From: Brachyhypopomus gauderio | Lineage: Eukaryota; Chordata; Actinopteri; Gymnotiformes; Hypopomidae | Assembly: GCF_052324685.1 (NCBI RefSeq) | Contig: NC_135225.1 | Span: 10,226,415-10,290,414 of the forward strand | Length of the DNA: 64,000 bases | Reading direction: 5' to 3' | The notes under the pieces: model-generated | Seen by the model: the letters and a program-made list of their open reading frames with translations, nothing else | What the model was told of the DNA's origin: nothing | Database searches by the model: none | In this document: piece after piece, positions 42,901 through 53,924 of the stretch | Layout of the letters: the number at the start of each line of letters is the position of its first letter | Numbering within the stretch: position 1 is the first letter of the stretch | Made by a program: the position numbers and the translations under genes

Positions 42901-43474
42901 TTGTATTTTTGTTTAGCATTAGGCTACTAATGCTATTTTCTAATTTAAAAAATTTTCACAAAAGCGGGTAAAGCGATAGAACTGACTAAAACACGCCCCT
43001 AGCGGACATTATAGGAACCGCATATTTAAAATAAAATGGAGTTTATTCTTCTTTAATAATCCAGGTTTAGGCTATTCCGCGGGCTGGTCCTGAACCCCCT
43101 GGCGGGCCGTATGTTTGACACCCCTGCTTTAAATAATAATCATATAAAAAGAGTAATTATATAAATAAATATAATAACAATAAAATCATTTGAGCAAATT
43201 AGCCTTAAATAAAAATACAATGTATTTTGGGTAATTTTTTTACTCTGCAACAAGTCATTCTTTTGCTAGCATTTGCCTTTCGCCCCGTTACGTTGCTACG
43301 TGCGTTTCTGCATATCGTAGTCACGGATAAAAACATGTTTGGACATAAACGTAGATCACCAAGGTGAAAGAGGTTCCATGAACACAAGTTGTAAAATCCC
43401 TCAGTCGTTTACCGACCCCTCTATGAGACAAGACGCTGTTGCATTTGCTCTGGCAAAAATCAACAAACTAACAA
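39927..43474. other. Intergenic region between htra3 and the gene at 43638
   Basis: No supported gene. It holds unclassified dispersed repeat text (about 40260-40500 and 40900-41340, both rich in short adenine-rich segments with tttattaa). There is a possible non-autonomous element near 42145-42350 (gattgccagat against atctggtaacc) and a hAT right end at about 42980-43126 (tttgacacccctg). Sequences just upstream of 43638 may include the promoter of that gene. Confidence 0.5.
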
Positions 43475-43632
43475 CTCCAATTAATATCTTCTACAAATTA
43501 ATATCTTCAAAAATTAATCTCCATTTAATATATTCAGCCTATTAATATATCGAATTAATATATTTAACGAATTGATATCTCAAATTAATATATTCAACGA
43601 GTTAATATCTGGAATTAATATCTTTAATCTGT
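43475..43632. repeat. AT-rich degenerate tandem repeat next to a start codon
   Basis: Variants of aattaatatatt(c/t)aacga and ttaatatctccaa repeat at intervals of roughly 25-30 bases, ending only a few bases before the ATG at 43638. It would form the 5' leader or core promoter of that gene. Confidence 0.75.
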
Positions 43633-43637
43633 TTTAA

Positions 43638-45340
43638 ATGATGTTTCCCCTGCCTTTCCTTGGCATTGGTTTGCGACCAGTGGTCCTTTGTGCCACTGGA
43701 GTTTCGGCCGCTGCTGTTTCATCTTTTCTTGTTTACAGGTGGTGGGTCCGAGATCGCCAGCGGACGCAGGTCGAAGCTGGAACTCATGCCGACCCCTGCC
43801 ACGGTAAATTAGGGAGCTACTAAAGTTTATTTTTTTTCTTATCCATCCATTTGAATTCTACGCTACGGTCGTTGTAACTTCACCTTCAGCAAATCAAATC
43901 AAATCAAACATATCAAAATATTTGTATAGCGCTTTTCAAATATATTTGATTTGATTTGATTTGCTGAAGGTGTCACGAATGGAAAAAGACGTCACGGATG
44001 GAAAAGGACGTTTCTTTTCCATCGGACCCAATCTATTTCATTACCAAAAGCGTTGTTTCCTATGGCAACGGATTTCTTGATTAGCAAAACTTAGCATGTT
44101 AGCTAGCGCTAACTAAAATAGCTACTCTTAAACGGCTAATCTTTAACTAGGTTGTATCAAGCCACATTCAAAAAAACCATTTCAGTGTTGTTTTAACATC
44201 TTCCTTAGGACATGATGGGGAGACTTTTCCAATGGACGAGGACATCTTTGAAATGCCCCATTCCCCGATCCGAGAGGTAGCTGGCTATTTACTTTGTGGA
44301 TATTCTCTTAGCCAGATTCATTTTGTTTATGGAAGTTTGTGTGCAGAACTACTAGCATCCATTGTTTATTTTTGCGAGGCTCTGGTCACAATTATTGTAA
44401 AATGCTGGTTTTGCACATATTTGTCTCGCAAAATAACAAGTTTTGGTTCTCTCCACAGTCGAGGCGTCATGCTCATCAAGCGTTGCACAGAGCACACAGG
44501 GTGTACGCCTTCACCTTCTCACAGACGTTTTCGTCAGCTACAAAGGTTCCCTTGGGTTTTTAATGTGTATCACTGGCTTTTTGGCAGATATAAGTATAAG
44601 TAGTTTATAAGAGCTTCGTCCATTTCAATGGTAAAGTTTTTTTTCTGCATGCTTGCAGGTGGTGGAGGTGACGCTCCAGCACAAATCTGCCTACAAGGGG
44701 CAGGAGAGTGAGCACTGGTGGGTGCTCAACAATGCATTTTACAACATAGATGCAGAGGTGAGTCATGGGAACAGGTTCTCAGTTTCAGTGAGAATGGACT
44801 TGCCACAGTAGATGTCCTTCAACCTAACATTTTCTATGCATTTGTAGCTCACCCTCCACTACTGTGGCAACGCTAAAGCCGTGGCCTGGATCAAGGTAAG
44901 TAAGAGTCTTGGCTAAATGCATTTTAAACTAGCTTGTCTTGTTCTTAATCACACTCATCAGCATGTCCTCTGTTAATTCAGCGCAAAGAAACCAGCATCA
45001 CAGAAGCAACAATATACCTGTGCACCCAGTCCACAACATCATCAGTGCAGAATATTTTTTTGGTTAGTGCATCCTCATACCTAAATACATTTAGACTTAT
45101 TTATGGGGTATTTAGAAAATGATTTCTAAAGGCATCTTTACTTATGTTTACTCTATTTGTGTTTTTCAGCAAAAAGAAGTTTCTGTGACGTATAAGGGTG
45201 TCTCCATCGATTCAGATGGCCTTTTCAGGTTACATGAGTCTAATCACACCCAGACCCTGGAGACACCGGACCCTGCTGTTTTCTCCACCAGTCCAGACCC
45301 ACCAAGAGGACCCCCTCCACGCCCACCTCCAGGCTTTTAA
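43638..45340 (+). CDS. Unrecognised seven-exon gene, membrane-anchored protein with proline-rich tail
   Basis: Not recognised. Exons: 43638-43803, 44209-44276, 44459-44545, 44659-44757, 44848-44895, 44982-45062 and 45170-45340 (stop taa). Together they are 720 bases, 239 residues, with consistent phases; every intron has GT-AG, though the donor aag|gttccc after exon 3 is weak. Residues about 6-35 are hydrophobic (LRPVVLCATGVSAAAVSSFL) followed by YRWWVRDRQR, suggesting an N-terminal anchor. Residues 58-78 are acidic (DEDIFEMPHSPIRE). The middle looks like a compact beta-rich domain (HWWVLNNAFYNIDAELTLHY). The end is proline-rich (PRGPPPRPPPGF). Exons 3-7 are short and evenly spaced. Several in-frame splice junctions argue for a real gene. 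Start chosen at the first of two adjacent ATGs. Confidence 0.65.
43881..43972. repeat. Perfect 28-bp inverted repeat (hairpin)
   Basis: The arms 43881-43908 (starting caccttcagcaaatcaaatc) and 43945-43972 are exact inverse copies around a 36-base centre. The centre contains tttgtatagcgcttttca, a motif found in fish SINE/LINE ends. It is in intron 1 of the gene at 43638. Confidence 0.93.
44055..44069 (+). promoter_or_regulatory. X-box-like (RFX) motif
   Basis: The sequence gtttcctatggcaac fits the RFX X-box pattern GTNRCC(n)RGYAAC with one mismatch in the left half. It is in intron 1 of the gene at 43638. Weak evidence. Confidence 0.25.
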
Positions 45341-46291
45341 TCACCTACACAGCATTTTAATAGATTCTTATACAAAGTTCTGATCTCACTATGTATCATG
45401 CGTTTTACTTTTCCACATAAAAACAAATGTTTGTATGCATTTGTGTGTTTTTCAGATGAAGTCGGTTTTCGCCATAACAACATGAGGACTAGATGTTGGA
45501 CTGTTGGGACTCACATGGACTGATCACACACCTGGGGCATTGTGCATCTGCCCCTTCTTCTCTTTGCCCCTAACACTCAGTTTAATGTTTCATCTTTTGA
45601 GGTTTGTGTAACCCAAACACATCTCCCACATTTTCAGTAAAACATTGAACTATGTTTGGTCTTTGTGGAGATGCCTTGGGGGGTGGATGCGGCTTCACAA
45701 CAATGTATACACTGAAGAGGCCAGGGTTTTCCCCAAAAAGATCAGGCTTGACTCCAACGATAGACTTCACCCATGATTTGATTTTTTAATTTGTGCAGCA
45801 CACATGTGAACATAGTCCCTTACACCGGATAAAACATTGGTAAAACTGTGCAGTAAAAGCTTAGCGGCATGTCTTGCCACACTCGCTACCCTCGGGAAGT
45901 TCTGCCTTGAAAGATCCTATGCTCGGCATTTAAATGAGTAGCCCCACCCCCAACCTTGTTAGACTCTACCACCTACATTGGAGCAGGACTACATACGTCG
46001 CCGTTGAAACACGTACAACATACACAAACATAACTGTATGCTATTGTTTGCTGTACATCACATTCAGCATGATTACAACTTTTCCTGTCCTCCTCCTACA
46101 GGTTCAGTAGGACCTGCCTCCCCTCCTTTTGCCGACACCCGTGGGCTCTACCGGCCAGCACCAGGGAAGCCCTGGAAGACGGCCCTCCTTCCCTGAGGAC
46201 GAAGGACCTCTAGTGAGTTATTCCTCTTGCATATATATACATACACATACACACAGTCCAGGTGATGGGTCAGGTCTCTGACCCCATCACA

Positions 46292-47011
46292 GTCTTTATT
46301 TTGCTTTTCTGTCTCTTTCTTACTCTCCATCATGTAGGTCTCCAGTGCTTCTTCCTGGAGTAGAGAACAGAGACAGCTGTGCAACCTGATCTTTACCCAG
46401 ACTTCCAGGACAAGAGGAGTAATGCAGTTTGTGGACCAGGACATAATAATAAGCCTTAACAAGAAGCGCATCAGGATAAAGAGACTTTATGATCCACTCC
46501 AGAGAACAGAGACCAGACCAGAGGACTGATCGCCATCAAGAACTGATCTTTGGGATTTTTTAGTACCATCGCCAGTGAGCAAGGAACTTTAAGGAAAACC
46601 GGTCAAAATCACCATCCGTAGGTTTGTGTAACCCTAACACATCTACCACCTTTTTCAGTAAAACATTGAACTATGTTTGGTCTTTATTTTGCTTTTCTGT
46701 CTCTTTCTTACTCTCCATCATGTAGGTCTCCAGTGCTTCTTCCTGGAGTAGAGAACAGAGACAGCTGTGCAACCTGATCTTTACCCAGACTTCCAGGACA
46801 AGAGGAGTAATGCAGTTTGTGGACCAGGACATAATAATAAGCCTTAACAAGAAGCGCATCAGGATAAAGAGACTTTATGATCCACTCCAGAGAACAGAGA
46901 CCAGACCAGAGGACTGATCGCCATCAAGAACTGATCTTTGGGATTTTTTTAGTACCATCACCATCGCCAGTGAGCAAGGAACCTTAAGGAAAGCCGGTCA
47001 AAATCACCATC
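46292..47011. repeat. 388-bp-offset tandem duplication
   Basis: Bases from 46293 (tctttattttgcttttctgt) to about 46617 recur from 46681 to about 47011 with very few changes. The text upstream of copy 2 (46620-46680: aggtttgtgtaaccctaaca) matches 45600-45660, so the unit's original left part lies further upstream. It is downstream of the gene at 43638, whose 3' end may extend here. A possible extra exon-like stretch at 46101-46212 was not included. Confidence 0.92.
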
Positions 47012-47746
47012 CGTGGACTATTCAGCATAACCTTCGGCAACCATCAGCATTTCAGACTCGACCGTTATTGGACTTTTGGTTATTAACAGCAGATCATCAC
47101 TGCTCCTGTTATCCTCATGTTTTGTAAATTGTCAGTAAAATATGTCCTGTTGTTTCATACATGTTTATCAGCAACATCATTTTGTTTTTTTTATTCCAAG
47201 GGAGTCGTATTGTCTTCTGGTTTACCTTCAGTGTTACTCATGTATTCATTATTAGTGAGTTACAGGTTAACATGTTTTAGGTTGAATGTATCCAGTGTAT
47301 AATTTGAGGGATTCACTATTTTCCTTGTAAACAATTATTCATGGGCCAACCAGTCAGTCTTGTAAGGTGCATAAGCAAAGGTTTTGTATTCTATTCTTTG
47401 AAAATAATATTCTAAACTTTTGAAAATAATCTACATTAATACATTTTGAAGGACAATTATGTCACAAATTGTGGCCTAAAAATGGCCTAAAATAACACAC
47501 ATACTTGTCTATTCTATTTAAAGCTGTATTTGCATTCATTAAGTATTTTAACATTACATATTTGTTCTCTGATATCTATATAGAATGTATTTGACTTTGG
47601 GCAAACACATTTTCGAAAGTTTTGCCCACACAAATACTACTGGCTTTTCTTCCTTCACAGTTTGTGGGTTGGTAGGCACTGAGGATTCCCAAATATATGT
47701 GCACAAGCACTCAAATGGTTACTTTGTCATATGTTCCCTTTAAATC

Positions 47747-47850
47747 AGGGGTGTCAAACTCATTTTGGTCTGGCGGCCGAATACAACTTAATCAGACCTC
47801 AAGGGGGCCAGACTAGTAAACTCATTACAAAAAATTACATGGAACTAATA
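47747..47850. mobile_element. hAT-type left end
   Basis: The text caggggtgtcaaactcattt, then ggcggccgaatacaactta, is the well-known end of fish hAT elements. No matching right end was found nearby in the right orientation; the inverse end lies at 43113-43126. Confidence 0.6.
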
Positions 47851-47861
47851 ATAATCAATCA

Positions 47862-48600
47862 ATCAATCAATCATCAGTTATTTATATAGCTCATTACACA
47901 ACCAAAGTTGACCAAAGCGCTGTATACAATAGAATCAACAATAAATTAGTATGGTCTTAAAGATTTCGTCTGTGTGCAGTTGGTAATGTTACCATTTGCA
48001 AATAATTAGATGTTGAAACTCATCCTAAATAAGTATGTTTTAAGTTTGGCTTTAAATATTGGCAGATCAGTGATGGAACGTAGAACAGTAGGCAAGGCAT
48101 TCCACAATTTAGGACCTGCTACCGCAAAAGACCTATCACCCCACTGCTTACACCTAGACCGTGGTACCTCCAGTAGATATTGTCCACCTGAACGAAGATC
48201 TCTGCCAGGCTGATGTAACTTTAAAATGTCACATATGTAGGGAGGTGCAAGTCCATGGACTGCACAGAAAACAACAGGATTTTAAACTGAATTCTAAATT
48301 TTACTGGGAGCCAGTGAAGAGAGTAAAGAACAGGAGTAATATGATTGTGCTTGCGAGTGTTGGTAAGAAACCGGGCAGCTGCATTCTGAACCAAATGCAG
48401 GCGATGGAGCGATGCTTGACTTAGTCCAATGTACAGTGCATTGCAATAATCCAGATGTGAACTAACGAAGGCATGGATTGCTTTTTCAAGGTCATTATTG
48501 TTCAGAAAAGGTTTTACTTTGGTAAGGAGGCGCAGTTGAAAGAAACTTGCCCTCACAACAGAATTTATCTGAAGGTCAAATTTCAGACTTGAGTCCAACT
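47862..48600 (-). repeat. Rex1-like LINE fragment A
   Basis: On the minus strand the reverse transcriptase C-terminal region reads SSHLDYCNALYIGL, QNAAARFLTNTRKHNHITPV and LYSLHWLPVKFRIQFKIL, typical of fish Rex1/CR1-group LINEs. The 3' side ends in ATTG repeats (aatcaatcaatcaatc on the plus strand at about 47855). Truncated; no full ORF. Confidence 0.85.
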
Positions 48601-48848
48601 AATAATAAGTCAACTTTTTTTTCTTTGTATTAGTGCAAAGAAGTAAATTATAATAATCGTTATATGAAATGAATTGTCCTTTTACTACATATATTATGAA
48701 CAACTTTCTACTTTTACTTTTTACTTTTTAAGAAAAGTATGTGCAATTTCAAAAACACTTTTACTCAGTTAAACATTTATTTAAGTACATCTGGGAAGCA
48801 ATTCTGAACACATGAACTTTCCATTTTTCTTGAAAAATCCGACACTCT

Positions 48849-48850
<2 letters not shown>

Positions 48851-48882
<32 letters not shown>

Positions 48883-49812
48883 ATTTTATTTATAAAGCGC
48901 CTTTCATGAGACCCAAGGACACTGTACAATAAAAATTAATAATAATAATGATAATAAAAATGTTAAAAATAATAAAAACCAAACAATGATTACACAAACA
49001 ATTGCTCACTCATATGCTAGCTGATATAAATGAGTTTTCAGACTGATTTTGAACGACGGTAAAGACTGACAGGTACGTAACTGTAACGGGAGATCATTCC
49101 ATAGTTTAGGACCAGCAACACTAAAAGCCCTGTCACCTAGAGTACGCATTTTTGCAGATAGAACTGCTAGAAGATGTGTATTAGAGGAGCATAAAGTGCG
49201 TGTCGGAATATAACTCTCCAAGAGGCTAGCCAGGTATGAGGGGGCAAGGCCATGACGAGATTTAAAAACCAGTACCAGTATTTTATACTGGATTCGCAAC
49301 TGTACTGGCAGCCAGTGAAGATCCCTCAACACTGGTGTAATGTGTTCCCGAGATCTTGTATGGGTCAATACCCTGGCTGCAGCGTTTTGGACATACTGCA
49401 GCCTGTTCAACAGCCGATTGGGGATACCATGTAATACTGCATTACAGTAATCAATACAAGATGTTACAAATGTGTATAATGGTCTGGGCAGCAGAAAAGG
49501 AAAGATATGGGCGGATTCTTGAGATGCTCTTGAGGTGGTAGAAGGCAGATTTACAAATATTTTTAATATGAGGCTCAAATGACAGTGTTTTGTCAAAAGT
49601 AACACCCAAGTTGCGGACCTGATCCGAGGAAGAGACAACAAAGCCCGGTATAGTGAAGGGGATGTTACTGAGCTTCCTGATAGTTGCAGGTGAGGAAATC
49701 AGCATGGCTTCAGATTTTTTGCTGTTTAGGCTTAGGAAGTTATCATTCATCCAGGCCTGAACATCAGTTAGACATTCGAGCAGTGTCCACTTTTCTCTTT
49801 TTTGACAAAGAC
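48851..49812 (-). repeat. LINE fragment B, reverse transcriptase C-terminal half
   Basis: On the minus strand WMNDNFLSLNSKKSEAMLIS, LGVTFDKTLSFEPHI, SCIDYCNAVLHGIPN, QNAAARVLTHTRSREHITPV and WNDLPLQLRTCQSLPSFK can be read in order, with one frame change near 49450-49640. A (TAA)n run at 48851-48881 marks the 3' end. It is truncated at its 5' side, where the hAT gene relic begins. Confidence 0.88.
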
Positions 49813-51208
49813 ATTTCACTTAAATATGTACAAGGAGCACCAGCAATTCAGCAAGAGGATGATCAAGAGTCAAATGATCAACCATCTACTTCAAGCAGCC
49901 AACAACCCTGGCAAGGTTCCAGTTCAGGTACAGACATGCAAACCTTAGAATGTAGTAGGCCTACTACATCTATATCTGAAAGCCTTCCGTCTTTAAGTGA
50001 TGATGCAGAGATAAATGTGCCATCTCCAACAGACCCCGCCCTTTGGCCTGTAAATATTTCAGACAGTGACAGGGTCGAGCTTGTGAGGAGAGGACCATTT
50101 ATGGTTCCAGACACATTTTCTTTCCCAAGAGGCCCAGATGGAAGGGCATTTCACACCAGCCTGCAATTTAAATGCCTTCCCAATAAAGAAAAAATTAAAA
50201 GAAGCTGGATGATCTACTCTCCACAGAACAATGCTGTGTTCTGTTTTCCATGTAAGCTGTTTGGATCAAAGAGCATTAAGTTAACAGAAACAGGCTATAG
50301 CGACTGGTCCAATATAAACACCTGCTTGTGCAGCCATGAATGTAGTTCAGACCATACCAAGTGCATGTTGAAATGGAGGGAACTGGATATGTGACTAAGG
50401 AAGAATCTAGCTATAGACCAGCAGGAGCGGTCCTTAATGGAGGCGGAGAGGAAAAGATGGCACAATGTACTGAAACGGCTGTTCTCAATCACCTTGTCTC
50501 TAGCTACCAGAAGTTTGCCTTTTAGGGGCTCTTCACAAAGTTTATACGCACAAGACAATGGCAATTTTTTGAAAGAGGTGGAGCTGCTGGCTCAGGTTGA
50601 TTCAGTTATAGAGGGACATATGACCAGAATTAAAGACAAGGCTTCCAGAACGCACTATCTTGGACAACAAACTCAAAACGAAATAATTGAGATTATCTCC
50701 TCCCAGACAGTTCAAAACATTGTGGCAAAAATCCAAGAAGCCAATCCAAATATTATGCCATCATCCTTGATTGCACCCCAGACATCAGCCAAAAGGAACA
50801 AATGTCTCTTGTTGTGCGCATTGTGGAATTGGTGCCTGAGCCACACATCAACGAGTACTTCCTTGGATACATGAACGTGGTTGAAACGATGGGCCTCAAT
50901 CTGTCAAATGTTGTTCTGAAAAAGTTGAGGGAACTTGGTATTCCCTTTGACGATTGCAGAGGACAGGCCTATGAAACAGGGGCAGGGGCAGTCATGGCAT
51001 ATTCCCTTTGACGATTGCAGAGGACAGACCTATGAAACGGGGCAGTCATGGCCTGGCGGTTAGGGAACTGGTCTTGTGACCAGAAGGTCATGGGTTCGAT
51101 TCCCTGAGGTGCCCTTAAGCAAGGCACCTAACCCCAATTGCTCCCCGGGCGCCGGGCTAGGACTGCCCACCGCTCTGGGCACGTGTGATCCACAACTCCC
51201 TAGTAATC

Positions 51209-51265
<57 letters not shown>

Positions 51266-52558
51266 CTGACTGTACAGATGGGTAAAAAGCGGAGGACAAA
51301 TTTCGATTGGGGTGTAAAAATCACAATAGACAAAATATGGCACATTTACACATAATGGTGCCAACATGAAAGGAAAGAGGCAAGGAGTGCAGGCCAGACT
51401 GCTACAACTGAATCCAAGGGTGGCCTTTGTCCCTTGTGCCGCACATACAATGAATCTGGTCATATCAGATGCAGCTAAGTCATCTACAGATGTAATTAGC
51501 TATTTTGGATACCTTCAGATGCTGTTTTGTTTATTCTCAGCAGCCACACAGCGGTTGGACATCTTACTCAAACATGTTAAGTTGACTCTGAAGTCATGGT
51601 CTGATGTAAGATGGGAGAGCAGACTTCAGAGTGTTGTAGCTGTCCGAAGTCAAGTTAAAGAAGTGAGAGAAGCTCTCTTAGAAGCAAGACAAGCAGTTAC
51701 TGAACCTGTTGCAAGGTCAGAGGCTCAAGGCCTGGCAGAAGAGGTTGGCTCATTCAGATTTTTGATCTGCACTGTTGTTTGGGCTGAATTTCTTTCCATT
51801 ATCAGCCAGGCAAACAAGGTGCTGCAGTCATCCTCAATGCAGCTTGACATTGCTTCCAGGCTCATCGAGACTGCAAAAGCCTCTCTTACAAAGTACAGGC
51901 AGTCTGGGTTTTCTGAGGCCATAGAAACTGCCAAGGAGCTGTGTGAGGCTCTTAACATCAAACCTGAGCTCAAACAGAAGAGATTGAGAAGCACTAAAAG
52001 GCAGTTTAGTTATGAAGCACCTGATGAGCCCTTCAGTGATGCACAAAAGAGACTAGAGGTGGAATTTTTCAACCATGTGGTTGACTCTGCTCTGACATCG
52101 CTGCAGGAATGGTTCGAGACCATGAGCCAAGTGAGAGACACATTTGAAGTGCTTCTCGATTTTCAGAAAGTACATGGGATATCCAAGCAGGACCTGCACA
52201 AGCACTGTATGGATGTGGAGAAAACTCTCACAGATAAAGGTGAAGCTGATATTGATGGCCGGGAGATGATGCAGGAGATAATCAGTCTCCCTCAACTGCC
52301 TTGGAGTTGCTCACCTATCTGCATGATAATAGCCTGCAAGAAGTGTACCCAAATCTGTGGATTGCTCTCAGAATCATCTTGACTCTTCCGGTCACAGTTG
52401 CATCTGCTGAGCGTAGTTTCTCCAAACTGAAACTTATTAAAACATATCTACGGTCAACAATGGGACAGGAGCGTTTAAGTGGCCTTGCCGTCATCAGCAT
52501 CAATGCTGAAGTAGCACATTTTGGCCTGGCTCGACATCATTTTATGTCTCAAATCTAA
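49804..52558 (+). pseudogene. Broken hAT-type (ZMYM1-like) transposase gene
   Basis: In order: an N-terminal Ser-rich linker; a TTF/ZMYM-type zinc-finger region (KIKRSWMIYSPQNNAVFCFP, PCKLFGSK); a DUF4371-like segment (RSLPFRGSSQSLY, FLKEVELLAQ); a core (AAHTMNLVISDAAKSS, SDVRWESR); and the hAT C-terminal dimerisation motif (LTLPVTVASAERSFSKLK). The reading frame stops at 50394. It shifts near 50760-50830, between PNIMPSSLI and LVVRIVELVPEP, and again near 52300. A SINE lies at 51042-51345 and a 61-bp duplication at 50940-51054. Such genes are transposases or their domesticated relatives; this one cannot make a full protein. Confidence 0.88.
51042..51345 (+). mobile_element. tRNA-derived SINE inside the hAT pseudogene
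   Basis: The head gcagtcatggcctggcggtt leads to a B-box ggttcgattcc at 51093-51103, a perfect match to the RNA polymerase III consensus. Then come a body (ccccgggcgccgggctagga), a (TG)n run at 51212-51263 and a tail (aagcggaggacaaatttcga). The same tail occurs near 37480-37520 and the same head near 26582. Confidence 0.85.
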
Positions 52559-53924
52559 CAGGAAACATGGCACAGTTGTCCAAAGCCACACTGGCTCAAG
52601 GGTGTTAATTATTTTAAATAAAATACACACTGGCTATACGAAGTTCACCTCTGACCACGACTTTGCAGTATTACAGCAGTATTATGTCTAAATATCTAGT
52701 TAGACAAAACTAGAGTGCTCAATGAACTAAGTTAAAATCACTGAATATCATCTGTAGCATTTTTATGCGTGTGCAAACGAGGGGAGTTGGAATTTGGCAC
52801 AACACGTTCGTTTGAAAAAAATTCTCCATCGTGCCTGCTGCTTGCATGTGTTAAATGAAAATTAGCACTTTCTTCTTTGATTTACAACTTTGTCCTACCA
52901 CCTGATTAACTTTCTTTTCCACCCCTGACGGGTGAAGAAACATCTACAGAAAAGCCACACCTCATTATAAGTCGCATGGTTCAAAGCGTGAGGGAATAAG
53001 TAGTGGTTTATAATCTGGAAAATACGGGTAGCAATCACGGGGGCTCAGCTGTGGCGTGTCGAGGTCGCGTTCCGCTCTTCAGCTCTGTTTGCAGGGTTCA
53101 TCCACTTTTACAAGGTGGAATTCAAGCACATGTACGGCACTTTCAAGGTCCGTTTTCAATATTGTCCAGCACCTTCAGCTTAATTAAGTTAAGCACGTAG
53201 TCGTCTGTAACTGCACCAGCCTCAATTTGTCCAATTAGACTGTTTATTTCCTTTTATTCTGTCGTGAAAAGACATTTCTGCTGCATTCAAGTCCAACTAT
53301 GAGCGATTGCTTCTGACTGGAGTCTAAGCCCTGCCCCAAATTCAGGCGAGCATTCCTATTGGACAGTGATTAGATTTCATTCTGGCACGAATACAGCTTC
53401 GCAGAGACACACAGTGGAATACAATGACGTTCAGTCGATTGCATTTCAAGGTGGCTTCTGGCACGAATTCAGCGTTTCTTTCTTTAAATACAGATACACT
53501 TTTCATTGTGGCATGTTTTCATCACATCAGTGTTTAAATCAATCTCGTGATAACATTTATGTCTGAAATACCGTACGGTGAAAAGCAATACCTCTGTGCC
53601 GTGATTACATTTCGAGCTGTATTATATTCAATTCTGGCACAAATTCAGCGTTTTGGTTTTGAATGCAAATTCTTGTGTATTGTTTTTCAATAAAGAGATA
53701 AAGTGCATTGAAATGTAACGTAATAGTGCTTTTGCATTTCATTTTGGCATGTATTATGTATGTTTGTATGGAAAAGCATTTAAATTTGGCACTGAATCCT
53801 CTCCATATGGTTGGGGAAAAATGGAAGAGGCTGGAAATAGTCTACTACATACTACTCGCGTACAGAATTGGCCCCAAATAAGTATCCAGTATGCAGTATA
53901 GGACCAAAATGAATTTCCAGTTGA

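Noticed and set aside
46101-46212. Possible final exon after an acceptor tacag
   Set aside because: The open stretch is short, and the gene at 43638 already has a convincing stop at 45340; no matching donor in exon 7.
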